Shown here in pieces: positions 49,111-58,605 of a stretch of DNA of 64,000 nucleotides (the first letter of the stretch is position 1; each line of letters begins with the position of its first letter). Source of the stretch: DASQPR01 sp963797605 (GTDB lineage: Bacteria > Actinomycetota > Actinomycetes > Mycobacteriales > Micromonosporaceae); contig CAWCPX010000017.1 of the NCBI GenBank assembly GCA_963797605.1, forward strand, positions 186,001 through 250,000, in the 5' to 3' direction. Under the pieces are notes generated by a model. The model saw only the letters and a program-made list of their open reading frames with translations, was not told the DNA's origin and ran no database searches. The translations under genes and the position numbers were made by a program.

Positions 49111-49809
49111 GTGGCCGACGAAGACAACGATGGCACGACCGATGCCCACGACCAGCGGATGACGGTGCACATCCTCACGCAGACACCACCCCATGAGCCG
49201 CGTCCCGGTGACCCGCACTACGACCTGTTCGCGGCGGCCAAGACCCGTCTCAAGCGCCAGAAGCTGTGGAAATGCGCCATCAACGATGACTACTGCGGTG
49301 GCGACATCGAGATGCACCACACGCACATCGAGTCGACACCGATCAGCTCGGAAGACCTGCACAAGGTAAACGAGGCGTTCGGCCTGCACCTCGACAACGA
49401 CGAAGAGTTCGCCGAGTGGATCGAGTCGCCGGGCAACCTCGAAGCCCTGTGCGTCGTGCACCACCGCACCACCTACGGCGTGCACGCGCTGCCGAACCCG
49501 CTGTGGGAGCCGCTGCGCTACCGCAAGGCCAACGCGAAGCCGGCGGCCGAGGTCGAGCTGCTCGAGGGCGGCGATGAGGTCGACACGACCGTCGTCGAGA
49601 AGACGAAGACCAAGACCCGGGCGACCAAGGCCGGCATCGAGACCGCGACGAAGCGCGATGTCACCGAGAAGGTGAAGGTCTCGGAGCACGGCAAGGTCGT
49701 TGACGAAGAGGTCGAGAAGTCGCACGTCGTGGAGCACCACACGGTGCCGCGGCAGCGCACGAAGAAGAAAGAGGTCGGCTTCTTCGGCCGCTTGTTCGGC
49801 CGCGGCTGA
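49111..49809 (+). CDS. HNH-fold protein with a long charged tail
   Basis: A 232-aa protein starting at GTG 49111 with an excellent ribosome-binding site (GAGGAGG, 49096-49102). Residues about 45-130 match the HNH zinc-nuclease layout: paired Cys in WKCAINDDYCGGDIEMHHTH, the D-x-x-HH core, then NLEALCVVHHRTTYGVHALP (N-L-x-x-L-C-x-x-H-H). The last 90 residues are Lys/Glu/Thr/Val-rich (KTKTKTRATKAGIETATKRD, KVKVSEHGKVVDEEVEKSHV) and end GFFGRLFGRG. Whether it cuts DNA is unclear. It lies just upstream of a two-component system. Confidence 0.78.
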   Translation: MADEDNDGTTDAHDQRMTVHILTQTPPHEPRPGDPHYDLFAAAKTRLKRQKLWKCAINDDYCGGDIEMHHTHIESTPISSEDLHKVNEAFGLHLDNDEEFAEWIESPGNLEALCVVHHRTTYGVHALPNPLWEPLRYRKANAKPAAEVELLEGGDEVDTTVVEKTKTKTRATKAGIETATKRDVTEKVKVSEHGKVVDEEVEKSHVVEHHTVPRQRTKKKEVGFFGRLFGRG

Positions 49810-49819
49810 CGCTCGCGTG

Positions 49820-50518
49820 ATGCGCACCGAACGCAGCCACATCCTCGTCGTCGATGACGATGAGCGAGTGGCTGCGTCGGTGCGGCGGAGTCTGGAATAC
49901 GCGGGCTACGCCGTGACGGTCGCCCACGACGGCCCACAGGCCATTGCCGCGGCCCACCGGGACCGTCCGGCGCTCGTCGTGCTCGACGTGATGATTCCGG
50001 GCATCGACGGGTACGGTGTCTGCCGCGCGCTGCGCGCCGATGCGGCCGTCGACCCGATGGTGCTGATGCTGACCGCTCGCGACGCGACCACGGACCGGGT
50101 CACCGGTCTCGACGCCGGCGCCGACGATTACCTCGTCAAACCGTTCGACCACGAGGAACTGCTCGCTCGCGTACGCGCGCTGCTGCGACGCCGACCGGCC
50201 GCCGTGATGCCGGCGGAGCTACTGGCCTACGCCGACGTGCGGCTCGACCTGAGCACCCGGGACGCGTGGCGTGGCACCCGCCTCATGTCGTTGACGCCGC
50301 TCGAATTCGACCTGCTGCACCAGTTCCTGCGCCGCCCGCGGCAGGTCTTCACTCGGCAGCAACTGCTCGATGGCGTCTGGGGCGGCGGCAACGTGGCCAC
50401 GAGCAACGTCGTGGACGTCTACGTCGGCTACCTGCGCGCGAAACTCGAAATCGGCGGCGAACCGCGGCTGCTGCACACGCTGCGCGGCGTCGGCTACGCG
50501 CTGCGGGACCGACCGTGA
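49820..50518 (+). CDS. OmpR-type response regulator
   Basis: A 232-aa regulator with a receiver domain (HILVVDDDERVAASVRRSLE, phosphoacceptor Asp in ALVVLDVMIPGIDGYGV, Lys in DDYLVKPFDHEELLARV) and a winged-helix DNA-binding domain (LTPLEFDLLHQFLRRPRQVF, VVDVYVGYLRAKLE, LHTLRGVGYALRD). This matches the MprA/TcrA-like subgroup. ATG 49820 (GTG at 49817 also possible). The kinase gene follows by 16 nt. Confidence 0.93.
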   Translation: MRTERSHILVVDDDERVAASVRRSLEYAGYAVTVAHDGPQAIAAAHRDRPALVVLDVMIPGIDGYGVCRALRADAAVDPMVLMLTARDATTDRVTGLDAGADDYLVKPFDHEELLARVRALLRRRPAAVMPAELLAYADVRLDLSTRDAWRGTRLMSLTPLEFDLLHQFLRRPRQVFTRQQLLDGVWGGGNVATSNVVDVYVGYLRAKLEIGGEPRLLHTLRGVGYALRDRP

Positions 50519-50534
50519 CCTCGCCGGATCACTC

Positions 50535-51788
50535 ATGACCTCGCGGGTCCGGGCGGTGCTGCTCGGCCTGCTGATCGTGTTCGGCGTGCTCGGTTGCGTC
50601 TCGGCGGCCATCTTCGCGCTCGCCGCCGGCGGCCTGCCCGGCAGCCAGGACAAGCAGCTCGCGGCCCGAGCCGACGAAGCCCGCGCGACGATCGGGACCG
50701 CGTCCGCGCGCGCCCTGGCAGCGGCCCCGCCCGCGGCACCGATCGATCCCGCCGTCGACAACGACATCTTCGTCATCGTGCTCGACGCCGACGGCACCCC
50801 GATCACGTGGACGGGCGGCCGCGACCCACGGCTTCCGGCGACCGTGCTGGCGGCGGCGAGCCGGGCCCCGGTCAACGCGACCGTGTCGATCGACGGCGTG
50901 CCGGACGCGCGTACACGTCGAGGCGTGGCACCGATCAGACCTCGATCGCAGCGGGTACGTCGCGGCCGCGCAACCGATCCGGCGGCGGCAGAGCGATCTG
51001 AACGGTGTCACGGCGGTCATCGTGATCGCGGGCATGGTCACGCTCCTCGCCGCCACGGCCGGCATCTGGTGGGTGAGCCGACGTCTGCAACGCGCCCACC
51101 GCCGGACCGCCGACGCCCTCGCCGGCCAGCAGCGTTTCACCGCCGACGCCTCGCACGAACTGCGTACGCCGCTGACCACGATCCTCAACAACGCGGGTTT
51201 CCTGCGCGCCCACCCGGACGCGGCGCGACACGATCAGGCGGCCGCGATCGCTGATATCGAGGCCGAAGCGGGCCGGATGGGACGGCTCGTCGGCGACCTG
51301 CTGACGCTCGCCCGGGCCGACGGCGGGGCCACGCTGAGCCCGGCGGTCGTCGACGTGGCCGCGCTCGCGCACGACGTGTGCCGCGCAGGCGGCGGCACAG
51401 CATCCGGACCGGCACGTACAGGCGAGCGGTGCGCCGGCGATGCTGCGAGCGGACGGGGACGCGCTGACGCAGTTGCTGTGGATCCTGCTCGACAACGCGG
51501 TCCGCCACACCGCCCCCGGTGGACGGATCTGGGTCACGGTCGGTTTCGGCAGCCCGTACCACATCATGATCGTTGTCTCCGATGACGGCGACGGCATCCC
51601 CGCCGGTGCCGCACGAGCGCATCTTCGATCGCTTCTACCAGGCCGATCCGGCTCGCAAACGGGGTGGCGCGGGCCTCGGGCTGTCGATCGCCCGGTGGAT
51701 CGCGCAGGCGCACCGCGGCGGCATCACGGCGGTGACGAACGATCGCGGCGGCGCGACGTTCACCGTGACGATCTCATCGATTTCTTAG
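50535..51788 (+). pseudogene. Sensor histidine kinase, three frameshifts
   Basis: Partner of the response regulator. Read across three frames it is a standard kinase: N-terminal helix (AVLLGLLIVFGVLGCVSAAI), extracellular sensor, second helix (MVTLLAATAGIWWVSRRLQR), HisKA with FTADASHELRTPLTTILNNA, N-box LLWILLDNAVRHTAPGG, G1 VVSDDGDGIP, F-box HERIFDRFYQADPARKRGGA and G2 GLGLSIARWIAQAH. Frame breaks fall near 50910 (one base missing), 51385 (extra G) and 51600 (CCCC for CCC). All motifs are otherwise intact, so sequence error or very recent loss is likely. ATG 50535. Confidence 0.82.
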
Positions 51789-51832
51789 ACCGGCTTCATG
51801 CCTGGCTCACGTGCGGCCCGCAGCCTGAGAGC

Positions 51833-53413
51833 ATGACTCTGGATCGACGGCTCCTCTACGTGTTCGCGCTGCTGGAAGCCGGTATGGCCGGGTTGGCGAC
51901 GCTCGGCGGCACCCTCTTCATGGGCGCGAACCCGCTCTACATCGGCATCGGCGCCGCGATCGTGACGGTCTACGTCGTCGCCGGTCAGGCCGCGTCGGCC
52001 GGCCGGAGGTGGGCGCTGATCACGCTGCTCGCGTGCGAGACCCTGCGGCTCGTCGGCTTCGCGCTGAGCCTGCTCGTCGGCTTGTTGCCGCAGGTCGAAC
52101 TGACCCTCACCGGCGCGACCCTCGCCGACGGCCTGATCCTGCCCGCGATCGTCGTGGTGATGGTCGCGAGGCAGTTGGCCGTACGCCGGCCGGCACCCAC
52201 CGCGCCGACGCTGCGAATGCCGCGAGTTGGTGGCGTGAACACGTTCCAGACGTTCGGGGCCGGGTTCGACCCGGATCACCTGCCCGGGTTCGTCGCCGGT
52301 CTGCTCTACGCGCTGGCCGTGCCGGCGTTCGGCGCGTGGCAACGGTTGCGCGGCCGGGTCACGACGCCGACGGTCCCGGCCGCCGATCGCGTCGCCGGCC
52401 ACCTGCTCATGGACAGTGCCATCATCCATCTCGCGCTGCCGATCGGGCACCATGACGACCCGGTTCTGACCGTCCTGTTCCTGGTCAGCGGCGTCGTCTA
52501 CGGCGTGCTCGGCTGGCGCGCGATCGTCGGCGGCCGCTATCGGGCGCCGAGCGCCGTGCTCGTCGTCGCGACGCTGGTCGCCTACGTATACGTCGTCGGC
52601 ACCGGCGGCGAAGGCGCGGACCAGGTCGGCATCCTCACCGCGATCGTCGAGGTCGTGGCGCTCGGGATCTGCCTGGTGCCACGGGGTCCGGCTCCGGTCC
52701 GCCGCACGTTCGGCAGCATCGGTTTCGTGGTCGCGGTGATGCTGACCGGCGGAGGGATGTGGGTGGCATCGTTCGCGTCGTCGGCTTCGGGCTCTGGTTC
52801 GGCTTCGGGTTCCGCTTCGGCTTCGGGGCACGAACATGGATCGGATCGCGGGCAGGCGGGCGTCATCATGGCGCCGGTCGAGAGCACAGATCCAACGCCG
52901 TCACAGGTACGCGCGGCCGACACGCTCGCCGCCCGGACAAAGGCGACCGTCGCCCGCTTCACCGACATTCGCACCGCGATCGCGGCCGGATACGCGCCGT
53001 CGCTGACGAAGACCGGGCTGCGCGTGCACCTGGAGAACAAGGCGTACGAGCGCGACGGCCGGGTGCTCGACCCGCAACGGCCGGAAATGCTGATGTATGC
53101 GATCGCCGACGGCAAGGCGACGCTGCTCGGAGCGGTGTTCCAGATGCCGCGAGCGGGCGTGCCCGGGCCGACACCCGGTGGGCCGATCACCCGCTGGCAC
53201 GCCCACGACGTCTGCCTGACGCTGCTTCCGCCGGCCTACGAACTCGTCGACATCTACGGCACGTGCCCGCTGCTGTCGATCCATGTCACCGTGCCGGAAA
53301 TGATGCACGTGTGGACGATCGAGCACCCGGGTGGCCCGTTCGACGACGACTCCCCGGACGCCTGGATCCGGACGTACAACCAGGCGCACGGGGAGCCGTT
53401 CACTTGGCCCTAG
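51833..53413 (+). CDS. Polytopic membrane protein with C-terminal soluble domain
   Basis: A 526-aa protein, ATG 51833, with about nine transmembrane helices in the first 340 residues (LYVFALLEAGMAGLATLGGT; IGAAIVTVYVVAGQAASAGR; LILPAIVVVMVARQLAV; FVAGLLYALAVPAFGAW; AVLVVATLVAYVYVVGTGGE). A Ser-Gly-Ala linker follows, then a 160-aa soluble domain with LRVHLENKAYERDGRVLDPQ, PEMLMYAIADGKATLLGAVF and ITRWHAHDVCLTLLPPAYEL. The last domain occurs in other actinomycete membrane proteins of unknown function; its His and Cys residues could bind metal. It lies 44 bp after the kinase. Confidence 0.75.
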   Translation: MTLDRRLLYVFALLEAGMAGLATLGGTLFMGANPLYIGIGAAIVTVYVVAGQAASAGRRWALITLLACETLRLVGFALSLLVGLLPQVELTLTGATLADGLILPAIVVVMVARQLAVRRPAPTAPTLRMPRVGGVNTFQTFGAGFDPDHLPGFVAGLLYALAVPAFGAWQRLRGRVTTPTVPAADRVAGHLLMDSAIIHLALPIGHHDDPVLTVLFLVSGVVYGVLGWRAIVGGRYRAPSAVLVVATLVAYVYVVGTGGEGADQVGILTAIVEVVALGICLVPRGPAPVRRTFGSIGFVVAVMLTGGGMWVASFASSASGSGSASGSASASGHEHGSDRGQAGVIMAPVESTDPTPSQVRAADTLAARTKATVARFTDIRTAIAAGYAPSLTKTGLRVHLENKAYERDGRVLDPQRPEMLMYAIADGKATLLGAVFQMPRAGVPGPTPGGPITRWHAHDVCLTLLPPAYELVDIYGTCPLLSIHVTVPEMMHVWTIEHPGGPFDDDSPDAWIRTYNQAHGEPFTWP

Positions 53414-53417
53414 CCGG

Positions 53418-54281
53418 TTATTGGACGAAGCGCTGCACGAAGGTCAGAGCGATGTCCGCGACCTCCCGCCACCGGTTGTCGATGGTGAGGGCGTGGCCGC
53501 GGTCGGGGATGCTGACGAACTCCGTGACGCCCGGATTCTTCTGCTGCAGCTTGAAGGTCGCCTTGCAGATCGCCGGCGGCACCGTGTGGTCCTTCTCGGC
53601 CGAGGTGACCAGCAACGGGCCCCGGTCGGGGTTCTCCACGTCGACCTTTGCCTCGGTCCACGGGTTGAAGTTCGCGACGGCGGCTTGGAAGAGCGGTTCG
53701 CCGGGTGTCGGGACGGCGAAGTTCTCGTAGAGCAGCTTGGCTTCCTCGTGGCTGACCGCGTTCGCGAAGGCGTAGTGGAACTGCTCGAACGTCAACGGCA
53801 CCGCGCGGTGCTTGTTGCGCGGGTCTTTGAGCACCGGAGACGCCGATCGCAGCGCGGAGATGGGCAGCGGCAGCACGCCCCGGAACGGCGCGGCGTCGAT
53901 GGCGACCGAGGCCGCCGAAAGACCGCGGCCGGCCAGAATCATGGTGAGAAGGCCGCCGAAGGAGTGTCCGATGATGACGGGTTTGCGGTCGAGTTTGGCG
54001 ATCACGGCCGCGTAGTGGTCGGCGACCTGGTTGATCGATTTGTTCGCGAACACCTCGGGGTTGGCGTTGGCCTCCTCGACGGTGGCCGGGTCGTCAGGCC
54101 AGCCCGGTGCGAAGGCGGCGTAACCGGCGTCACGAAAAACCACGGTCCACCGATCCCAGCTGCTCGGCAGCAGCCAGAGCCCGTGGATGAACACGACCGG
54201 CGTCTTGCCGGACGCGTTCGCCTCATCGATCTCGGTTTGCTCTTCCGCGGAAATAGTCGGGGTCGGTGTCTCGCCTGCCAT
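53418..54281 (-). CDS. Alpha/beta hydrolase
   Basis: A 287-aa alpha/beta hydrolase. The oxyanion segment VVFIHGLWLLPSSWDRWTVV, nucleophile elbow PVIIGHSFGGLLTMILAGRG (Ser), Asp/Glu region LLVTSAEKDHTVPP and His in SIPDRGHALTIDNRW form a complete triad. Substrate unknown. ATG 54281. It overlaps by 59 nt the end of the upstream DUF998 gene, so the two are cotranscribed. Its stop is 4 nt from that of the convergent membrane protein. Confidence 0.88.
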   Translation of the reverse strand: MAGETPTPTISAEEQTEIDEANASGKTPVVFIHGLWLLPSSWDRWTVVFRDAGYAAFAPGWPDDPATVEEANANPEVFANKSINQVADHYAAVIAKLDRKPVIIGHSFGGLLTMILAGRGLSAASVAIDAAPFRGVLPLPISALRSASPVLKDPRNKHRAVPLTFEQFHYAFANAVSHEEAKLLYENFAVPTPGEPLFQAAVANFNPWTEAKVDVENPDRGPLLVTSAEKDHTVPPAICKATFKLQQKNPGVTEFVSIPDRGHALTIDNRWREVADIALTFVQRFVQ

Positions 54282-54939
54282 CAAATGCCTCCATTGTCAT
54301 CATCTGCGGCTGCGCGTGCTCGGTGCGGGCGGGCGCTGCGACGAGCCCGCGGTCGGAACGGTACAGCGCCCGCGCGCTGATGACCACGATCAGCGGCCAC
54401 AGCGACTCGGCGGCGGCAGCGGCGCGTTCGGACACACCGACGAGATCGTGCGACAGCAGGCAGATGCCGAACCAGGTCACCAGTCCGATCAGGACCGAGG
54501 TGGCGGCGACGCCGACCGGCGTCCGCAGTGCCCACGGTGTGCCCGGCCCGTCCCGGCGCAGCGTCGCGAGCGGCCAGATCGTCAGCGCCACGAAACCGAC
54601 GGCGGCCGCGGTCCCGTGCGATTGGGACGTGCCGACGTGCGGCAACGGCAGCGCGCTGACGAAGATCGTGCCGATGCCGCCGATCGCCAGCACGATCCGG
54701 CCGGGAACCGACACCGCACGTAATCCCAGCGCGATCACGACATAGCACGCACCCAAAGCGGCGATGGCGACGGTCATCATCCAGCGGTCAGTGGCACCTC
54801 GGCCGGCCAGGAAACTGATCGTGTCCCGGACCGAATCGTAGGTCGGCGGCTGCAGTCGCTCCGCCACACTCCAACCGCCGATGAGCAGCACCGGCGCGAT
54901 GGCCGCCGCGAACAGAACCCACCACGGCGTTCGTGTCAC
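54223..54939 (-). CDS. DUF998-family membrane protein
   Basis: A 238-aa protein with six predicted helices (WWVLFAAAIAPVLLIGGWSV; WMMTVAIAALGACYVVIALG; GRIVLAIGGIGTIFVSALPL; GTAAAVGFVALTIWPLATL; GVAATSVLIGLVTWFGICLL; ESLWPLIVVISARALYRSD). YDSVRDTISFLAGRGATDRW and LPLPHVGTSQSHGTAA are typical of DUF998. Function unknown. Its 3' end overlaps the hydrolase gene by 59 nt. Confidence 0.82.
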   Translation of the reverse strand: MTRTPWWVLFAAAIAPVLLIGGWSVAERLQPPTYDSVRDTISFLAGRGATDRWMMTVAIAALGACYVVIALGLRAVSVPGRIVLAIGGIGTIFVSALPLPHVGTSQSHGTAAAVGFVALTIWPLATLRRDGPGTPWALRTPVGVAATSVLIGLVTWFGICLLSHDLVGVSERAAAAAESLWPLIVVISARALYRSDRGLVAAPARTEHAQPQMMTMEAFDGRRDTDPDYFRGRANRDR

Positions 54940-55056
54940 CCATCCCAGCCTAGGTGGATGGGCAGGTCACGCGGGTGGACTTGGCCAAGACGGGGTTCGC
55001 GAGCAATCGGGGGCCGGCTGCTAGCCGGGCCGTTTCAGCCTTCCGGCCTCGGGGGT

Positions 55057-55392
55057 TCAGGCCAGGTTCAGCAGCACGACACCGCCGATCACGAGCAGGA
55101 GGCCGCATGCCTTCAGCACGCTCATATGCTCGCCGAGCGCCAGCACACCGACGACCGCGATGAGGGACGTACCGATGCCGGCCCAGATCGCGTACGTGAT
55201 GCTCAACGGCACGTAGCTCAGGGTGCGGGAGAGCATGAAGAACGACAGCCCGTAACCGACGACGACGGCGGCCGACGGCAGCACCCGCGAGAAGCCGTGC
55301 GTGGCGGGCAGCAACGAGGTCGCCGTGACCTCACTGAGAATCGCTCCGGCGAGATAGGCGTAACCGACACTGGAGATCTGCACGACCGTCAT
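55057..55392 (-). CDS. Small multidrug resistance (SMR) family transporter
   Basis: A 111-aa four-helix transporter of the EmrE/QacC family. The essential membrane Glu is in AYLAGAILSEVTATSLLPAT, and YVPLSITYAIWAGIGTSLIA plus KACGLLLVIGGVVLLNLA match helices 3 and 4. It exports cationic compounds with proton exchange. ATG 55392 is the usual start; a longer frame begins at 55416. Three 22-bp direct repeats lie just upstream. Confidence 0.92.
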   Translation of the reverse strand: MTVVQISSVGYAYLAGAILSEVTATSLLPATHGFSRVLPSAAVVVGYGLSFFMLSRTLSYVPLSITYAIWAGIGTSLIAVVGVLALGEHMSVLKACGLLLVIGGVVLLNLA

Positions 55393-55430
55393 CGTCGCAG
55401 TTCCCGGCGTCGTCAAGGCGGGCGCGTCTC

Positions 55431-55496
55431 GGTTCGGCGCGGGCCGTGGCTAGGTTCGGCGCGGCCCGTGGCTCGGTTCGGCGCGGGCTGTGGCAC
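55431..55496. repeat. 22-bp tandem repeat (three copies)
   Basis: GGTTCGGCGCGGGCCGTGGC plus two bases, starting at 55431, 55453 and 55475. It lies between the divergent SMR and GNAT genes and may contain their promoters or an operator. Confidence 0.75.
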
Positions 55497-55529
55497 ACCG
55501 GCGGGCGCGCGGATCCTATCCTCGACGGC

Positions 55530-56009
55530 ATGCTCGCTCCCGATGATTCCGCCGTGACCACGACCGACAAGGCCGCCGACCTGGCCGCGTATGAGATTTC
55601 CGACGACCCGGCTCGCATCGACCGCCCAGCCCTGATCGCCTATCTCACCGAACAGGTCTACTGGGGCAAATGGCGTGGCGCACCCGAGATCACGGCGCAG
55701 TTCGACGGCGCGTGGCGGGTCGTCGGCATCTATCACCGGGCCTCCGGAGCGATGGTCGGCTTCGCGCGTGCGGTGTCCGATGGGGTTGCGATCGCGTACC
55801 TGGCCGATGTGTTCGTCGATCCGGAGCATCGTGGGGCCGGTCTGGGAATAGCGCTGGTCAAAGCCATGATCGACGATGGGCCAGGCGCCGATTTCCGGTG
55901 GCTGCTGCACACGGACACGGCGCACGACCTGTATCGCAAGTTCGACTTCGCGGAGCCGGACCACAAGTTCATGGAGCGGCAGGCGAAAGGCGGCAAGCAC
56001 CGGGGCTGA
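55530..56009 (+). CDS. GNAT N-acetyltransferase
   Basis: A 159-aa acetyltransferase: RPALIAYLTEQVYWGKWRGA, VGFARAVSDGVAIAYLADVF, VDPEHRGAGLGIALVKAMID (acetyl-CoA motif Q/R-x-x-G-x-G/A), and LHTDTAHDLYRKFDFAEPDH. This subgroup (YWGKWR start, HDLYxKFGF end) is common in bacteria and of unknown substrate. ATG 55530. Confidence 0.9.
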   Translation: MLAPDDSAVTTTDKAADLAAYEISDDPARIDRPALIAYLTEQVYWGKWRGAPEITAQFDGAWRVVGIYHRASGAMVGFARAVSDGVAIAYLADVFVDPEHRGAGLGIALVKAMIDDGPGADFRWLLHTDTAHDLYRKFDFAEPDHKFMERQAKGGKHRG

Positions 56010-56016
56010 CCGTGAG

Positions 56017-56054
56017 TGCCGTCGGCCGTAGCGGGTCCGGAACCCGCCACGGCA
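56017..56054. terminator. Nested hairpin between convergent genes
   Basis: Outer arms TGCCGT / ACGGCA and inner arms GCGGGT / ACCCGC with a 5-nt loop, between the GNAT gene and the ABC permease gene. Confidence 0.6.
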
Positions 56055-56061
56055 GACGGTC

Positions 56062-56856
56062 TCAGAGCGACTTCTGGTAGCTGCGGAACGATCGGGTCGA
56101 CCATCCGACCGCGACCGCCGCGAGCGCCAGGAGCCAGAACCCGCGCCACGCCACGGAACCCCAGTCGGGTGTCTGTGCCAGCGCGGCCCGCCCGGCCTCG
56201 ATCGCCCAGCTCACCGGGTTGCCCGAGGCGACCGCCTGGATCCAGCCCGGCATCAGGCTCCGCGCCATGAACGCCGTCGACAGGAACGTCAGCGGCAGCA
56301 GCAGAAACACGCTCATCCCGATGATGGTTTCCCGCTGGCGTACGAGCAGGCCCATCACGTTGGACAGCGCCGCGAAGACCACTCCGATCAGCACGGACGC
56401 GACGACGAGCACGACGATGCCACCGAAGCCGCCCGGATAGCGGGCACCGCCCCACGCCCCGAGCGCGACGATGATCACCGACTGGATCGACGTGCTGACG
56501 GCCTGCTCGATGACGTTCGCGTTGACGATCGCGCCACGCCCGACCGGCGTCACCAGGAACCGGTTGAGCGTGCCGCGGTCGATCTCGTCGATCGTGCCCA
56601 TGCCGGCCCACATGTTCGAGGAGACGGCGTTCATGATGACAACACCGGGCACCAGATAGTCCAGATAGGACGTCGCGCCGAAGCCGGGCAGCTCGACGAT
56701 CTTCTTGAAGAGTTCACCGAACAGGAAGAGCCAGATCACCGGCTGGACGAGCGTGATCACGAGCACGGCCGGCTGCTTGGCGAGCGCAGTGAGCCTCCGG
56801 TGCGTCAACCACCACGTCTGCGTCAGGTAATCACTGGTCATGGGTTCCGTGGTCAC
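56062..56856 (-). CDS. ABC-2 type transporter permease (DrrB-like)
   Basis: A 264-aa membrane subunit: LVITLVQPVIWLFLFGELFK, YLDYLVPGVVIMNAVSSNMW, GTIDEIDRGTLNRFLVTPVG, SIQSVIIVALGAW, VFLLLPLTFLSTAFMARSLM and a final helix. This is the DrrB/ABC-2 pattern of daunorubicin-type exporters. ATG 56856 overlaps the stop of the ATPase gene (4 nt). The operon is padR-ATPase-permease, usually a drug- or lipid-export system under PadR control. Confidence 0.9.
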   Translation of the reverse strand: MTTEPMTSDYLTQTWWLTHRRLTALAKQPAVLVITLVQPVIWLFLFGELFKKIVELPGFGATSYLDYLVPGVVIMNAVSSNMWAGMGTIDEIDRGTLNRFLVTPVGRGAIVNANVIEQAVSTSIQSVIIVALGAWGGARYPGGFGGIVVLVVASVLIGVVFAALSNVMGLLVRQRETIIGMSVFLLLPLTFLSTAFMARSLMPGWIQAVASGNPVSWAIEAGRAALAQTPDWGSVAWRGFWLLALAAVAVGWSTRSFRSYQKSL

Positions 56857-57814
56857 GCTGCCACCTCCGAGTAACGGCGGCCGGCGTAGCGCAGGTAGAC
56901 GTCGTCGAGCGAGGGTCGGGCGACCGTGGCCGAGACCGCGGGCGCGCCGGCTGCGTCCAGAGCGGCGAGCAACATGGGTACGGCGGCCGCGCCATCGTCT
57001 GCCCGCACCGACAACCTGGTGCCGTCGATCACCGCGTCCCGCACACCGGGAAGGCCGCTGACCGTCTCGCGGATTTCCCTCTCATCGGGCGCTTCGCGCC
57101 ATTCGAGATGCACGGCATCGCCCCGCAACTCGCCCTTGAGGACGTCTGGCGTGCCTTCGGCGACCACGCGACCCGCTATCGACGAACGCGACCCGCTCGG
57201 CGAGACGATCGGCTTCGTCGAGGTAGTGCGTCGTCAGCAGGATCGCGATCGAGTCCTCAGCGGCAAGCCGGGCGATCTCCGACCAGATCGCGGCGCGTAC
57301 CTCGGGGTCGAGCCCGGTGGTCGGCTCGTCGAGGAACAGCACCCGGGGCCGGTGCACGAGACCGAGCGCCACGTCGAGCCGGCGCTGCATGCCGCCCGAG
57401 TAGGTCTTCACGGCCCGTGCCGCCGCCTCGGTCAGACCGAATCTCACCAGCAACTCGTCGACGCGTGCGGCCAGCGCGGTGCCGCCGAGACCGTACAGCC
57501 GGCCCTGCAATCGCAGGTTCTCCCGCCCGGTTGCGGCGGGATCGGCGCCGGAACGCTGTGACACGACGCCGATCTCCCGGCGCACGCGGTCCGGTCGTTT
57601 CAGCACGTCGTGACCCGCGACCGTGGCCGCGCCGGAATCGGGCCGGGCGAGCGTGGTCAGAATCTTGATGGTGGTGGACTTGCCGGCGCCGTTCGGGCCC
57701 GAGCAGCCCGAGGATCTCGCCCTGATGGACGGTGATGGACAGGTCGTCGAGTGCCCGGACGTCGCCGGGATACGTCTTGACGAGATGGTCCGCTTGGATC
57801 GCTGCGGATGTCAT
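56853..57814 (-). pseudogene. ABC transporter ATPase (DrrA-like), two frameshifts
   Basis: Starts at ATG 57814 with GGAGG 7 nt upstream (MTSAAIQADHLVKTYPGDVR). The Walker A is broken: after EILGLLGP an extra G (GGG for GG near 57699) changes frame; restored it would read NGAGKSTTIKI. The second frame gives VLFLDEPTTGLDPEVR (Walker B), KTYSGGMQRRLDVALGLVHR (signature) and LLTTHYLDEADRLAERV. Near 57184 another extra G shifts the frame again, and the C-terminal ARPSLDDVYLRYAGR matches DrrA ends. Both changes are single extra bases in G runs. Repaired, the protein would be about 320 aa. Confidence 0.85.
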
Positions 57815-57955
57815 GGTTTCCTCCGTTTGTCGCGGAGGGCACCCAGCTATCATGAGCTTGCCGCTTGCTGCTGGGTTCCGCTCCACGAGTGGATGTCGGT
57901 GGTGAGGTCGAGGTCCCGGTGGTGGCGTTGCCGCGCCGCCACCGGGATTTTTCGG

Positions 57956-58605
57956 TCAGTCAGTCGCGGATGAGCCCCTCTCGGCGAATTCGGCGAACTC
58001 CGGCGGCATCTGCCCGGTCTCGTGGAACGCGCGCCACTGGTCGATGCCCGGCAGCGTGCCCTCGGTCAGCTCGCGTCAGCAGCGACCGGACCCAGGTCGG
58101 TCTCGGCTTCGCCGCATGGCCAGGTCGTATTCGGCCTCGACGAGGAAGATGCGCGGCACGTCGATGCGGCGAGCATGGCGCGGCGTTCGGCGATCTGCGC
58201 TTCCATCGTCGTCGACGCGCTGTCGCAGCAGCTCGATGGCCTCGTCGGGCCCGAGCACGCCCATCTCCGACAGCGCGACGCCGAACCGCGGAAACTCGGA
58301 CTCGGGTACGGCGGTCAGCTCGCGGACCCAGTCGATCATCTCGTCCCGACCAGCGTCGGTGATGCGATAGACGGTGCGCTCGGGCCGGCCGCCCTGCCGT
58401 ACGCTCTCGGCCGCCTCGAGGAATCCGTGCTTCTCCAGGTTCTGCGACGACCGTATAGAGCGAGCCCCACTTGATCTTGATGTCTTGATCTTTGCCACGT
58501 TCCCGCAGCACCGACGCGATCTCGTACGGGTGCATCGGCTTGAGCGCGACCGCGGACAAGCACGGCGAGCCCGAGCAGGTTGCCGACTTTGCGCCGCTTA
58601 GCCAT
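57956..58605 (-). pseudogene. PadR-family regulator with multiple frameshifts
   Basis: Fragments in all three frames add up to one PadR regulator of about 213 aa: MAKRRKVGNLLGLAVL, ALKPMHPYEIASVLRERGKD, IKWGSLYTVV, QNLEKHGFLEAAESVRQGGR, TVYRITDAGRDEMIDWVREL, DVPRIFLVEAEYDLAMR, and at the end EFAEFAERGSSATD (stop at 57956). Seven or eight single-base indels are needed. The amino-acid pattern between breaks is well conserved, so the damage is either sequencing error or very young. As in similar operons it would repress the ABC exporter that follows. Confidence 0.75.

Noticed and set aside
50535..51788. Programmed frameshifting in the histidine kinase
   Set aside because: Three breaks at different places, without slippery heptamers or a shared pattern, and similar breaks in unrelated genes; indels are the simpler reading.
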